Shown in pieces: positions 1 through 13,000 of a DNA stretch of 64,000 nucleotides (position 1 is the stretch's first letter; every line of letters starts with the position of its first letter). The stretch covers positions 38,015,841 through 38,079,840 of the forward strand of contig OV884009.1 of NCBI GenBank assembly GCA_930367205.1, read 5' to 3'. The translations under genes were made by a program, and so were the position numbers. Source of the DNA: Acanthosoma haemorrhoidale. Taxonomy: Eukaryota; Arthropoda; Insecta; Hemiptera; Acanthosomatidae. A model generated the notes under the pieces. The model was given only the letters and a program-made list of their open reading frames with translations, ran no database searches and was not told the DNA's origin.

Positions 1-916
1 AAACAAATGATAATGGAGTTTGTTAAGGTAAAAATCTTATTAATTGCATCATAAAAACCCCAAAAATCATCAATCACAAAAAATAAACAAACGTTGTAGG
101 ATTAAATAATGTATCATCTAAGTATCACAGAAAAACTTATTCCACATAATTTTAAAATAACATGCATTGGTAATTTTTAATGTTATGAATGAAAATAATG
201 TGGAAAAAAATTAAAAAAATCCTTATAGTAGTAATGAAACATAATAATCATAAACATCAAAATATATTTAAATATGCCCCAAGGATTTTAAGTTTATTTA
301 TATACATCCCTTATGATTTTTCTAATAAATTTCATTCAGCAAGTTATGAATTATGAAGATAATTTAAACAACTGGCTTGATTATTATTTTGTGAATACTT
401 ATGGTTCAGTAAGATAAATTTGTTTCATTTAAGTAAAACTTACTACTTAAAGATTCAATAAAGTAAATAATTTTTATTTGGACGAAAAAATAAATCCTTA
501 CAAATAATAAATTTATAGAGGAATTAGTATTATTCAATTTGTGGCTGTATATTTTTAAAGGATAATAATTTAGTATTATTTTTTACAAAGCTGAATAAAC
601 ATTAAAAAAAAAATTAAAAATTCTAAAAATAAATAATACATCACATTTTATAGTATCTAATTTAATGATAAATAAATTAATCAGGAATGCCCCTTTACAA
701 CTTATACCGGAACTTTAAAGTATTTCAACGGAAGAAATATATTGATATTAAACATTTAAGTAAGATAAATATTGCAAGAAAACCTATTGCTTTGTGAATT
801 CTCAATTATAAATATTTATATAATACAAACCTTAAACAACATTCATACATTTTTTGAAAACTATTTTATCATACAAGAGGTAATATACATTATTTACAAT
901 TAGATATTTCACAAGC
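1..916 (-). other. Ephrin 3' UTR and downstream flank
   Basis: Very AT-rich sequence downstream of the ephrin stop codon (minus strand), with no ORF or repeat family recognised. AATAAA polyadenylation signals on the minus strand (TTTATT on the plus strand) lie at 473-478 and 293-298. Either could end the transcript, and the choice cannot be made from sequence alone. Confidence 0.45.
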
Positions 917-1050
917 CTACAGGCCGACTAGAAGACCAATCAGTACAGTTGAGGAAAACCATAACATAACATTTATGGTGATATGATGCCCAGAACTGTA
1001 GGTTAATTCTTCGTTCTTCACAACCTCATTTGGATGTTTTTCATGAATTT
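917..1050 (-). CDS. Ephrin: Ephrin terminal coding exon 6 (GPI-signal-like tail)
   Basis: 134 nt coding Lys274 (split codon) to Leu317 and stop TAG. A polar stretch with SSG (a possible omega site at residues 292-294) is followed by hydrophobic NVMLWFSSTVLIGLLVGL running straight into the stop. That is the layout of a GPI-attachment signal, not of a transmembrane helix with a cytoplasmic tail. Acceptor ttgttacag at 1051. The phase matches exon 5 exactly. An alternative last exon outside the window cannot be excluded. Confidence 0.8.
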
Positions 1051-4000
1051 CTGTAACAAATTTTTTTTGTAAATAATATATTACAAAAATAGGGTTATTG
1101 AATTAATTTGTAGTTTCGTTTATTTATTTTTTTACTATACTCATACTTATTTATTATACAATTATTTATTAATGCATATAGTAAAATATTGATTTGTGGG
1201 TGGACATTGTTGTTGATGAAAAGGTAATTTAGCTGCAAGGAAAAAAAGCCATAAAATAGTTGAAGAAATAGGTGTTAAGTAAATGAGGATGTGTAGAATT
1301 TGTTTGATGAGACCGTGTTTGCAATAATGAATTGAACTTTTGAAATGTAAAAAAAAGTTGATTGAGGGCTGATAATAACGACAATGATAGGAAAGCCATT
1401 GAAAGATAAATTACCATCTCTCCTTAGAAAATAAATTATTAATTTGCAAAGTTATAATAAAGCCAATCTGGACATATGGAATAGAGTTATGGGAGACAGC
1501 AAAAGTGTCTAACATCAAGCATATCGAATCCTTTCAATCAAAAGTCCTGAGAAGAATAGTTAACGCCGCTTATTGTCAGCAATAAAACCCTTCATAGCGA
1601 TCTTAATATAACATACATTCTTGAACTCCTCTCTTCCAAGTTCATGAAATTCCATCTAAACCCATCCTAGCACCCTATTTTCCCCCAGCACAGTCGTTAT
1701 ACACTGCCCCATTGATGAGGCTGATGGAGGAGTATGGGGGACTTCTCAAGACTATGCTTCCCTTTCACATGCAAGGGAGGTGACAACCATGTGGATTTGG
1801 GAGGTCTCTGGGCTGTTTGTAAATACTGTATGAATGAGCAAGTGAATGAAGAATTGTAAATATGGTATGAATGAGAACATTGATCACAATTACTAACTGC
1901 CCAATAAGCCAGATTATAATTTTATCACAATATAGATTTTTAATTTGTTGTTAATAAAGAATTTTAGTTTTCATATTAGTGGTATGATTCATCCATCTCT
2001 TCAACTTCTGAAGTATCTGAATCTGAAGACAAACAAACAATAAATTGTTCCATAATGTCATCAGTCTTCTTCTAGCAGCTTCTCAGAATAACCTATGCAA
2101 TTTTCCCATTTCTCTGGTGTTATATTTGTTTTGGCTACATTAGTAATTTGCTCTAAATATGCTATGAATATGAAGCCATCCTTTGTGTTGGCTTGCCAAA
2201 CAGTAAGTTTCCTGCCTTGGGAACCCTTGACCTTCTCTTTTGTCAGAGTCTTGCCAGATTTTCATTTACCTTTCTTATAACAGCCCAAGTTTTTGAGAAT
2301 CCTTGAACAGAACTTTCTGATCCTTTGTAATTAATTTTTTTTTTAAAGTCTAGTAACAACATTCTGCTGGTTGGAAATTCTCCTTTGCAGTAAAATTCAA
2401 TATTTGTTTTTTTCTTCACTCGGTTACAATTTTTTCTTGGAGGTTAAACAGGATTTACTATTTCAAAGTTTTATGAATTGACGATTAACTAACCTCTGTG
2501 ATTTCATCAACCAATTCTTGAGTTTTTTTGTTTTTTTTAAGTCTATAGCTTTTCGAAGGCCTTCATTTGCCAATGGTTTCAGAAAATGAGTTGTACACAA
2601 ATCAAAAAACAATTATAAAATCCTTGAGGGGGTCAAAACAAAAAAATACAGTAATGAAAGTGAATTAGGTGTAGCATGGTTAGAAGACGGTAGGGAATGG
2701 AGAGGGAGAAGGCAAAGACAATAACATATGAGAGTGGGGGGGGGGGAGAGTTGACAACGGTGGAGCTGTGAGCTGGCTCTATCGAGGAGCGTCGGTTCAC
2801 AGTCACCCCATCCGCCCGTATGTGGCAACACCGTGCTAAATAGCCCCTCCCCTTCATATCATGTGTCTTGCGTATGTAAGTCATCACAGCTTTGGCCATT
2901 TTAACACAAAGCATTTGACTGTAAGCTGGAAATTGCAGGCAGGTAGCAATTGGTGTTTTTTTTTTGTCCAGGATTTAACTAATGGTGAACTTTGTTTTAG
3001 TCTGATTAATTTTGCTGGAATGAATGAAATAGCTTTATTGCCAGATAATGTGTGCTTGTATTTCGATCCCTTTAATTCAAGTACCGTCATAAAAAATTTG
3101 GTTTGTAGTTAAATATTTCCTTTTAAATTATGTGTAGAAAGCTGAAATAACAATTTATGTAGTTTAAATGGGGTACCACAGTTTAAAATAATTCTAAGCT
3201 AAAAAAAATGTTTTCAATATTACTTCCTCAATTGTATTTGTCATTTCAGATTTTTTTGGGTTTACTCTTTATTTAGTAAAAAACAACTTTAAAACAAACA
3301 ACATTAAAAGATTCAGATAATAAGCATGCAATTAGTACATATCTACAAAATAATGTACACTTACTAGATTTTTTAGTAGTAGTTCTAATGTACGTGGGTA
3401 ATGTTGGGTGAGAATGAACAGATGGAGAAAGTGATGTTTTTGCAGTAGGTGAAGGATTCCTTGTAACTGTACCAGATGTCCCTATAGTAGGAGTGTAACT
3501 ACTACTCTCTTCTTTACTGGAGTTCATACCTAAACATTTCATACAATGATAAGAATATGTGAATATTCACTAACACTATTATTTTTCAAATTAAAACGTC
3601 ATTAATTATGAATTAAAAAATAAATATTTCCTGTTCATATCAAATAGGGTATCATATTAGCAATCTTGACATCCTAATTAATGATATGAAGAATAAGAAA
3701 ACTTTATTTATAATTAACTTGTTAATAGTGCTATAGCATGTTCCAGTATTCTTCTCATGTTTATTGTCTTAACTATATCATTAAACGCCCAACAAAATAA
3801 CTTTATTAGCAAAATAAAATAAAAACGTTTATAAGTTATATAAGACTATTTACAATATAATAAAAATATTTATAATTTAAATTAAGATAATTTTTAAGGT
3901 CATTTTAATTAAGGATTTAATTTACACATCAGAAGTAATTTTGTTTTTTGGGTACTCAAACTATATTAAACCTATTTTGTATTTTGGTATCTATAATTTA

Positions 4001-7000
4001 AATGCAACAGATAATTTTTAATTTAGCAACACATGCTTAGTTAGTTTTGAGAATGTATCTTTTGAGAACATTTTTGCTGTAGTCACAAATCTCCCAAATT
4101 AGTGGATTTTAAGAATCTATTGTTTCATTGAAATAATTTCCTGTTTGAGATCGGACAAATTCTTGAATTATGGAGAGTTGTAAGTTGCTGAGTGGTTATT
4201 TTTGAGTAGTGAGGATAGTTATTGATGATATCCATTCCTAGGTTTTGGGTTCTTGCAAGTGTAGGTTATATGAGTGATTGGATGACTGATTTGTGAGTAT
4301 GTTTGGTTTTTGGACTCAACTGGGATGGAGTTTTTGTTAAGATACAAGAACATGTATTATAAGTATTCATGTAACTATATAGCTGTGCCATCAGTGCATA
4401 GAGATCTCGTTACTTTTGGGTGTATTAGGAAATCGGAAACAAACAGGTTAAATAAGGTTTGTAATAGACAGGAACCAGGATAGACAGGTAGACCAGCTGT
4501 AAGAGGGAGTATACTGCAGGTAGGGGTATTTGTTTGAATATATAATTGTATATTGGATGGGATGGATGGATGAATGGAGTGAATCAGGTACAGGGAGGGG
4601 GGGGGGCTGATTCACGATTAGTTTATAAAGAAGTCCAGTATGCCAAGCAGTGTTGAAAGCATTTTTAAGGTATATCAAGAGCATTCCTGTGGGATGCTTT
4701 TTGAGGAAGGCTTTGGTTATTAAGTCTGTAAGGTGTCCAAAATTGCTCAATAGTGGAGTGGTGTTCTCTGAATCCGAACTGTTCATCTATTATAATATTT
4801 GTTGTGTTTCTTTAGGCACAATCTTTCAAGGACTTGATTAATAGTTTTGATTACCATGGAAGGAATGCCATTGTCACCAGGAAATTTTTTTGTTTTTAAT
4901 TTTTTGATAATTTTCCCCTTTGACTTGACTTTTGAGCACTACTGTATGTCTGTGATATTTATTTTGTTAGGTGGAATATAGATAGCTATGACAGTAGTTA
5001 AGTTAGTGTTAATCATTGCGTTGATTGCTACTGCTTCAATGGTCATCAAGTCAAGGACTGCGATAAAGTAGTGTTTGATATTGGAATGGACTAGAGCATG
5101 ATCCCCCTCCTACTCTAATACGGTCTTGTCTATAGATATTATATCTTGGAACTATAAATCTATCCTGTTGTCAAAGGCAGGTTTCGCTAACTGAAATTAT
5201 GTGAGGCTGATCGTATTATAGAATTAATTTAAATTCCAAATCGTTACCTCGGATGGTTTGGGCATTCAACGTATAAGTTTAATTTTTTCATCAATTGTCA
5301 TTAATATTAGCTCTGAAATTAAAAATTTAAGTTAATAAGCTGGAATATAATAATAGTACAGAAAGAAAATGAATAGGAGAAGCACTTTATTTATGTTTAT
5401 AGTGCACGAGGATTGTAAATAGTTTTTGTACTGATCAGTACGGCTTTAGTTCCCAATGGGTTTAGGTCAATAAAATGCGTCCGGTGAAAATTTATTTTAG
5501 GAAGTAGGCTAATTATTAGTTTTTGAGGTGTAGCTAGAGTCATCAATGTGGTTATAGCAGTTGGGATTAGCCAAGAAGAAGTTCGTAAGTAATTCTATAG
5601 TGGTATGTACTAGAAGGGTGTTATATATCTATAATATATAAGTACTTATAACTAATATAATGTTCATTAATCAATAAAAGAGAGAAACCCTTCTACTAAA
5701 ATAACAACTTTTGGCACTCTATTCTGAAATCAACACTTTTTTAACTGTGATAACATTTTTTAAATTACTTATGATTTGACCTACGTCAAACAAGCTGAAA
5801 ATGTTTTTTATATATCTTTGAAACAGTCAGAAATGGTTGGTTTGTTATTGTTATTTTTTGTGGAGATTTATTTAGGTGTGGAAGAGCTGGAAATTCTTGG
5901 TTGGTTTGCTTTAGTATTTCCCCCAGCACTGCTTTTAATGTTGGTTTTTTTCTTTCTTAGCTGCAATTCCATGTTATTCTACATTTAGTGTAACGGGTAG
6001 AGTTCGAAAAATGTTCTTGGGTAAAAAAAGTTTTATTGGATCAGTTACTGATTTTTTCCACATTTGGTAAATTTTATAAATTTCCAGGTCCTGTGAATAT
6101 AGGATGTTTGTTGGTGGTGAGATATTCTATACCTTTCAGTACCAATTTTGGTTTTGACATGGATTTTGAGATGTACGAGTAAAATCCAAGATTTAAAGCA
6201 TTTAGTTGATTTTCAATGAGAGAGAAATTGTTAGAATTATAAACATAATATGTGGTTATACCTCTCTCTATTATGCTTTATTCTTACTTCCTTTAATTTG
6301 TGTTAAATTTTTGTAATTAATCCTTTAGGATTTATATGTGGGCTACTTACTATTATTGTGGATGTTGATTATTTAATTTTTTCATGAGATTAACATTGCA
6401 GCAACATTCAACATCTTCTTTAACCGGGTCTGAGAAGACCTCGTAACTATTTCCCACTTCTGTGTCATACTGGATTGACTCTCCCTCCTCTTAGCCTTTT
6501 CAATGCTTGATTTTCAGTTGATGTCCCTAGAGTGGGTACAACCCTGATATGCGTAACCCCGCCCCATTGGGCCAGTGTGTACGTTATTTATGATACCGTA
6601 AATAAGTTCAATTCGAGATGAACGTGCTATATAAAAATAAACCAGAATTGTCTTGATTAAAATGACATGTGTGTACAGGTGTCTGCTACAGTGGGACTGT
6701 TAATGATATGTAGCATGGATCGGGCCTTTAATAGACGATAATTTCAATGTCATTAAAACAATTATTGAAATTTTGTTTGAATTTATTTTTTCAGTTTCAA
6801 ACAGAGGCATGGTATTTTGCATGGGAACATCTATTATGGTATTTAATAATGGGAACTTATATTTAGTGATTTTTTAAAAAATAGATACCCAAAAACTCAA
6901 TGAAGTATTTTCGTATCATTCAGACTTTTATAAGAAACACAGATAACTTATATATACATCATTCAACACCAATGTGTTGATTCAGGCCTATCATGATTTA

Positions 7001-10000
7001 TTTTTTATCATTTGCTGATTTAGCTGAAAGCCTTATACTGTCTAGCTTATAAACATTTCCTTGACTTTTAACTTTACGATTAAAGAAAAAAATTGCTATA
7101 TTATCTTGTATAGGGTCAATAATAATAGCAAAATTTAAAGTGCATTTTTAATTATATTTTTGTTTTGGTCGTCCACTTCATTTACTAAATAAATAGAGAA
7201 TTCATAAAAAGAACAACTTTTTCACATTATCACTTACTATTGGTTTGTACATCTTCAGGCCTACAGCATACTTTAAATACAACTTTCATGTTATCAGAGG
7301 AGCAACGACCTCCAATGCGCCTGTGAAGATCATCTTGAGATGATGTGGCTGAAAAAAAAATTTAAATAAACAATTACACTAGGATTGGTTCAACGATTAC
7401 ATATGTATATTAATAAATCTGATGAGATATTAGCATACTATTAACGTCCCCTTTTACAGGTGTCCAATATAGTCATAGTCAAGTTAATGGTCTTGATACC
7501 AATGTCATGAAGATAGCATATCTCAGAGCCTCCCCAATATGTCAGAATTATGCCAGGAATAATACCATTAACACAGAATTACACCATAAGCAAGTCTAGG
7601 AACCTATTGGCCTATCTAAATCAGTTGAGGACCAATATGACTGATAATTTAAGTTTAGTTATTGAATCTAGTTGGAACTAGATTTAACCATGATTATACT
7701 CCTTACTTAACCCTCAGTTTGAACAACAACTTAGTAACATTATAATAAAAAACTGTTAGTCGCAACGCTAAAATTTTAGCTACAACTGATTAGATGAAAA
7801 AATCTAAATTAGAAATGTTTTTAAGGTGCTCAATCAAGCTTGAAGGATCACAAGAAACAAAAGTGATCATAAAAAGCGCCATCTGAGTCCGAAGAGATTA
7901 ATCCTGCGCCTAACTCACAATATCAAGCATGTTTAAACCATTCGGTAAGTTAATTTGGCCAGAATAGAAAAATAGTTGGAATAGCATCAGTGAACATTAA
8001 AAACAATACAACCAACAGCAGTCGTGTACAGAAGATGTACCTTGATATTGAATGGATATCACATAGCGAAAGAAAATCCCCCAGGGTCAAAACTGTAAGT
8101 AACTCCAATAATTTGGGATTTCTTAGAAGAATGTCCTTATGATTAAATATGATCGATAACAGCATTCTATTTGTTAAAAATGTAGCTATTTCAACTTTAA
8201 GGATTTTTTTTAAATATAGTTATCATCAATGGATCATTGAGGAAGTAGTTTACAAAGGAGGCCCTTATCTATTCAGGGTTTTCTCAGTCCTGGAGTTGTG
8301 GAGCATCCTCACAAATCTAACATTGTCGGCCTGGTTTAAGGGGATATACCAGATTAAGTATAGAAAGAGTGAACTAGTTCACGATCCCGACACTAGGGGC
8401 CTCTGACCATCCGATTTAAGGCAGTAATTCTGAGCTGTTTCAGTCAGTTGGAACCTGACATTTGAAGTGAACATGGCTCTCTCTCTTTGCACTGGCACTT
8501 GTTGCTCTACTCAAACCATGGTTTTCTTATTAACAACATTTTCACCTCTCTTTCCTAACCTTGTGTAGGGACTGGAGGTATCAATTATTGTTTAAATCTA
8601 GTCAACCTCTTTGTACTAGAACCTCTTTGTAATTGAACCTTGAAGTAGCAGTAAAGAGAACAAGCCTTGTGATCAGACCGCAATAAACCGTTGTGTGGTA
8701 TGTAATAAACAGTCTAGTGACCTTAATAAGTGTTTTGTTAATTATCCACACTTGCTATGTTTCAGTCCAGCGTTGTCAGACCCCACCACACCTTCCTAGT
8801 GAGATTCTCTGTCTTAGTCTCGCTAAAACTAGCACATCCTTGGAAGGATGTTTAACCCCTTCCATGCAGGTTAAGTCTCTGGGGCCCTACAAAATGTATC
8901 TAGTAGCACCTACCCCAGAGATTCTGTCTGCCTCTTTCCAGTTCACAGTCGCCTTTGGGATCCAGACGGTTTTTGCCTACCCCCAGATACCGAGTGTGAA
9001 CTCGTGATCATTCCAAGACCTCGTAAACTACCGATAAAACCTAGCCATTACCTCTTCTCCTGAACATAGTGCACTGTCGGGATACACCTTCTAAGATATT
9101 ATGGATTGGGATCAATAAACAAAAATACGAATAAAGCTGCCTGCTGACTTGGCCGCCAGCAAAGGTCAAAGACCACAGGTTTATTCATACCTGCCGAGCA
9201 GTGGCAGGGTCCTCGACAGTAAATTTTAAATACAAATGCATTTGTGTGGCAGTAACATAACCGAAAAAACCATGATTCTCCCTGCTCATCAAGATGTTGA
9301 TCTGCAAGTTAAGATCTGTACTTTGATTTTGTGATATTCATTATTGAAAACAAGAGTGTAACCCTAAAACAATTTTACCAGATACTTTGAATTTTAGGAT
9401 AGTATCGTTCAGAAGAAAGAAATTTCTAGTACCTATGCTTCTGTTTTTACATTAACAAACTCTGTAATGAACGCAGCTATTTTGGTTACATTTACTTGGA
9501 AAAGGATGAATAAAAATGGTGACGATTGGCTCCATGCCATGATATTAAACTTCTGTGATATCACTTTCTGAACTGGTCTTGAAATAATGGCTTGAAAAGC
9601 CAATTCCAGTGGTATCTGCCATTTTTTTATAATTGGGAAATGCACAAGAGTTTGCAGCTTCAGAACGATTCAGTGCCAAAGATCACATTGACTTTGAAAC
9701 TCAACATTTTTATAAAGAATTTTATGCCATGTAAACGTTTGTATTTATTATTAAATAATTAATTACTCCACATAAGAATATAATAATAAATTTTATTTGT
9801 TATATGTTTAATTTATATTTCTGATGAAATCAATTGTAATTTAACCGATACAGGTAAATCTAGCAAGACTATATATATATATAAATAAATAAATTGACAA
9901 GGCTATATATAAAATAAGAGAATGACAGTTTATCCCTCGCTAAACATACACTAAAACACAAGGGGAATAGCCAACTGATATAAAAATACTCCACTTTAAC

Positions 10001-13000
10001 CAAGACAATAACATGCGTGTGAGTATTCCAAGCAGAATCCAACATTTGTGGACTGTTATTTTGCTTTATATTGCTCAGAAACTCCCCCCCCCCAATTTCG
10101 ACACTCTAAAGCTCTGATCTAAATTCACTGACTGAAATATTCATAATTTCTTAATTTTGCTTTAGTTTTTTGTTTCTTGCATGAAAAACTTTTCAAAATA
10201 TCTAAATATATGAGCAGGAGTTGTGTATGCACTTTGTGGGACCAATGCATTCCTCATGCCGAGTGAAAAGTCGAGAGGGTCGAGGAGGTTTAACCCTATG
10301 ATGGCACCCCCTCTAAAAAAGAAACTTCAGGCTAATTTGATTACTATACACACTACGCCAGCACTCCTAGCAGTCTCTTTATTTCTTATCAGTAAATATT
10401 AAAATTGGCACTAATACAACATATTACAACTAATAGTTATTAATAAATGGAAGTTTGTTGGGAAATCAGCTTAGGTTGATGAAAAAGTTTTTCATCAACC
10501 TAAGCCAATATTTTAACAAACTCTTCCACTCATTTTTATAAATATTCACAGCTAACAATGCACTGAGAGTAAAATAATTATTAAAATAAAGGAACTAATC
10601 ATTACAAACTGATTGTAGAGATAATTCTTACACTTACATATAAAATAATAATCCTGGCCAGGCTGAAATTCGAGGCCACCTGGCTGAGGAGTAAATGATC
10701 GAAATGTTATTGTGAAGTACATCAGTTTGTAAGGCTTATCACATATAGCAATAATGCGTGGATTAGGATTAGTAATTCGGCAAGTGTCATACTCCTCTTT
10801 GGAAACCTAAAAGTATTAAAAATAAGTTATTAAAAAGTATACATAAATATTATGGTTGTAAATAAGCTTTCAAGCACTGCATGTGCATGAACATAATTAA
10901 TAAATAAAAAAAATAAAATAAAATATAATTTTGTTTAACTGCATATTATTAAACCTTTCTAGACATAGAGCCATCCTAAAAAAAAAAAAAATCTTTGCCT
11001 GGTCTAACAACCAAAGAAATCATTCCACTTTCTCCCTCCCTGTGTCAGAGTTAATCTTATTTCCTCCTTCACTTAGAATATTGCTCCTGAACATGAATAC
11101 TAAACTTTATTCTAGAACATATGACAGCATCAAAAGGGAGGAGCTGTTTAAGGCATTGAGCAAACTAACATCCCCCTATAATCTGGTTGGTTAGGCCCAT
11201 TACCCCAAATAAGAAATACTTTGGCTTATCCGAGTTAATGAGAGGGAATTTGCTGTTGAGGAAAACAAAAGTACCTGTATATTACAGGCCTTTAATTTTC
11301 CCTGTCCTGATATAATATAGAACTTAGAATGTTACTACTACTGATACATCGATTTTTATTTAAGTAACTGAAAGAGACTCCAGGATACCAAATGCCTTAA
11401 GTTGGGTAGGGGAATAACAAAGAAAATAAAGTTAAAAGTAAATCATTAGTGAAGGAAATAAGACAAGGTAAAAAATTATTATAAAGTGAATTTTTTTTCA
11501 TCCTACGCAGCAATTTCTGAAATCTTCAGTACAGTAACCCAAAAAGTATTAGGTCTTGATCTATAACCAATCTGTACCTCGGTAAAAAGGCAGAACACCT
11601 AAAAATATGTTCACCTGACATTTTACCTCACCTTATGAGGCTGCACATTTATGGTAATGCACATTGTTAATTGTGACAAGATAAGGAGGTTTGATAATAT
11701 TAACACTTTGGCTGCTTTGTCATTGACAAGACCACAATCTTCTCTGAATCATTCTGGAAAACTTTGTTGATGACTATACTGGCAGCAGCAAACTCCCTAT
11801 AAAAATTAATTGAATTTCTCTTTACTAGGACGTGGAGCTGAAAAACTAGTACACCCATGTTCTGCTATCAGTGCATACTTCGTTGGCTGACAGTGTGGAG
11901 CCACACTTTTGCCAGGTACCTCTTGGCTATTGTAGCTTTAATACTTTAAACTCGTACTCTCAAGTTGGAGGGTTCTTAAAGGGAATAACGATCAAATTTG
12001 TTTCCATCATTAAAATCGTCTGTTCTTTTAAAATAAGGTTAAATAAATTATGAACCATAAATATACAATTTATCAAAACATTTAACAAATGAATTAATTC
12101 ACTTACATTATAAATAATATACTTCTCAGCATCATCTTCATGTGTTCCAGGTGTATAAGTCGGGCATATGATGTTTACTTGGTCATATTCAAAAGGTATA
12201 TTCCCTTTGTTTACATCAATAATATGGTCAGTGTTGTCTATCCTAAATCTGAAAAAAGATATATTTATATAAATAAAATATCAGCTAATAAAGAACAATA
12301 TTTTGTTTTCTTATTACAAAAAAAAGTAATGAGATTCATTTCTTAATTAAACAAAAAAAAATTGGTATGATTGATTTCACTTAGTTGATTTTTTATTTCA
12401 CAATTTGTTTCCACTGGATTGATAAAATTCTAGCTTATTTTGTTTGCTGTGATTTATTAAAGAAAACAATATAAAATAGAGTTAAAACAGAGCATGTAAA
12501 TAATAAAACCATCCATTGTTAACGTATGTATGGAGATTAGCTTGTTTCCTAATCTGATTATATCTTCCGCAATATGAAAAAGCAACGAATAACCAGAAAA
12601 TTTCTTTAGAAACTCAGATAGATCCCAGTACAAAGGAACCAAGCCTATGTATCCTGGATCAGCTTGCCAACCAGCACCTTAAGAGAAGAAAACCTAAAAA
12701 TAGAAAAAAACCTCGATACTCCTGCATTAGGAGTTGGGTAGACTTAGGAGGAATTAATTCACTCAGATCCCAAATATCTTCAAATCAAGTGTGATGTATC
12801 GTACGATTACGGGTTTTATTACAGCTCCAAAAACAGTTTTAATGAATTTTTGTCAATACAGTCAACTCAAGTCCCAACACATATTACATGTTTTATTTGG
12901 GACATTAATACATATTTAATTTGATACTTATTCAATATGATAAGAAAATATTTATCTATTTTAACTAATAAGTAATTTAATTATGACCCATTAACTTTTA

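Larger units (their letters stand above)
1051..3364 (-). other. Ephrin intron 5
   Basis: Bounded by consensus splice sites of exons 5 and 6. It contains a non-LTR retrotransposon 3' end on the plus strand (about 1444-1975), a transposase-like tail on the minus strand (about 1985-2290), a run of 11 G at 2736-2746, and otherwise unique-looking AT-rich sequence. Confidence 0.8.

Noticed and set aside
4448..4786. 112-codon minus-strand frame as a host gene
   Set aside because: Its first half is clearly RT (KAFD-type block) and its second half is low-complexity; it belongs to the retrotransposon remnant.
8690..8730. AATAAACAGTCTAGT shared with the gypsy LTR, possible solo LTR
   Set aside because: Similarity ends after about 15 bases, and no AGTTAA/TTAACT termini or target duplication were found.
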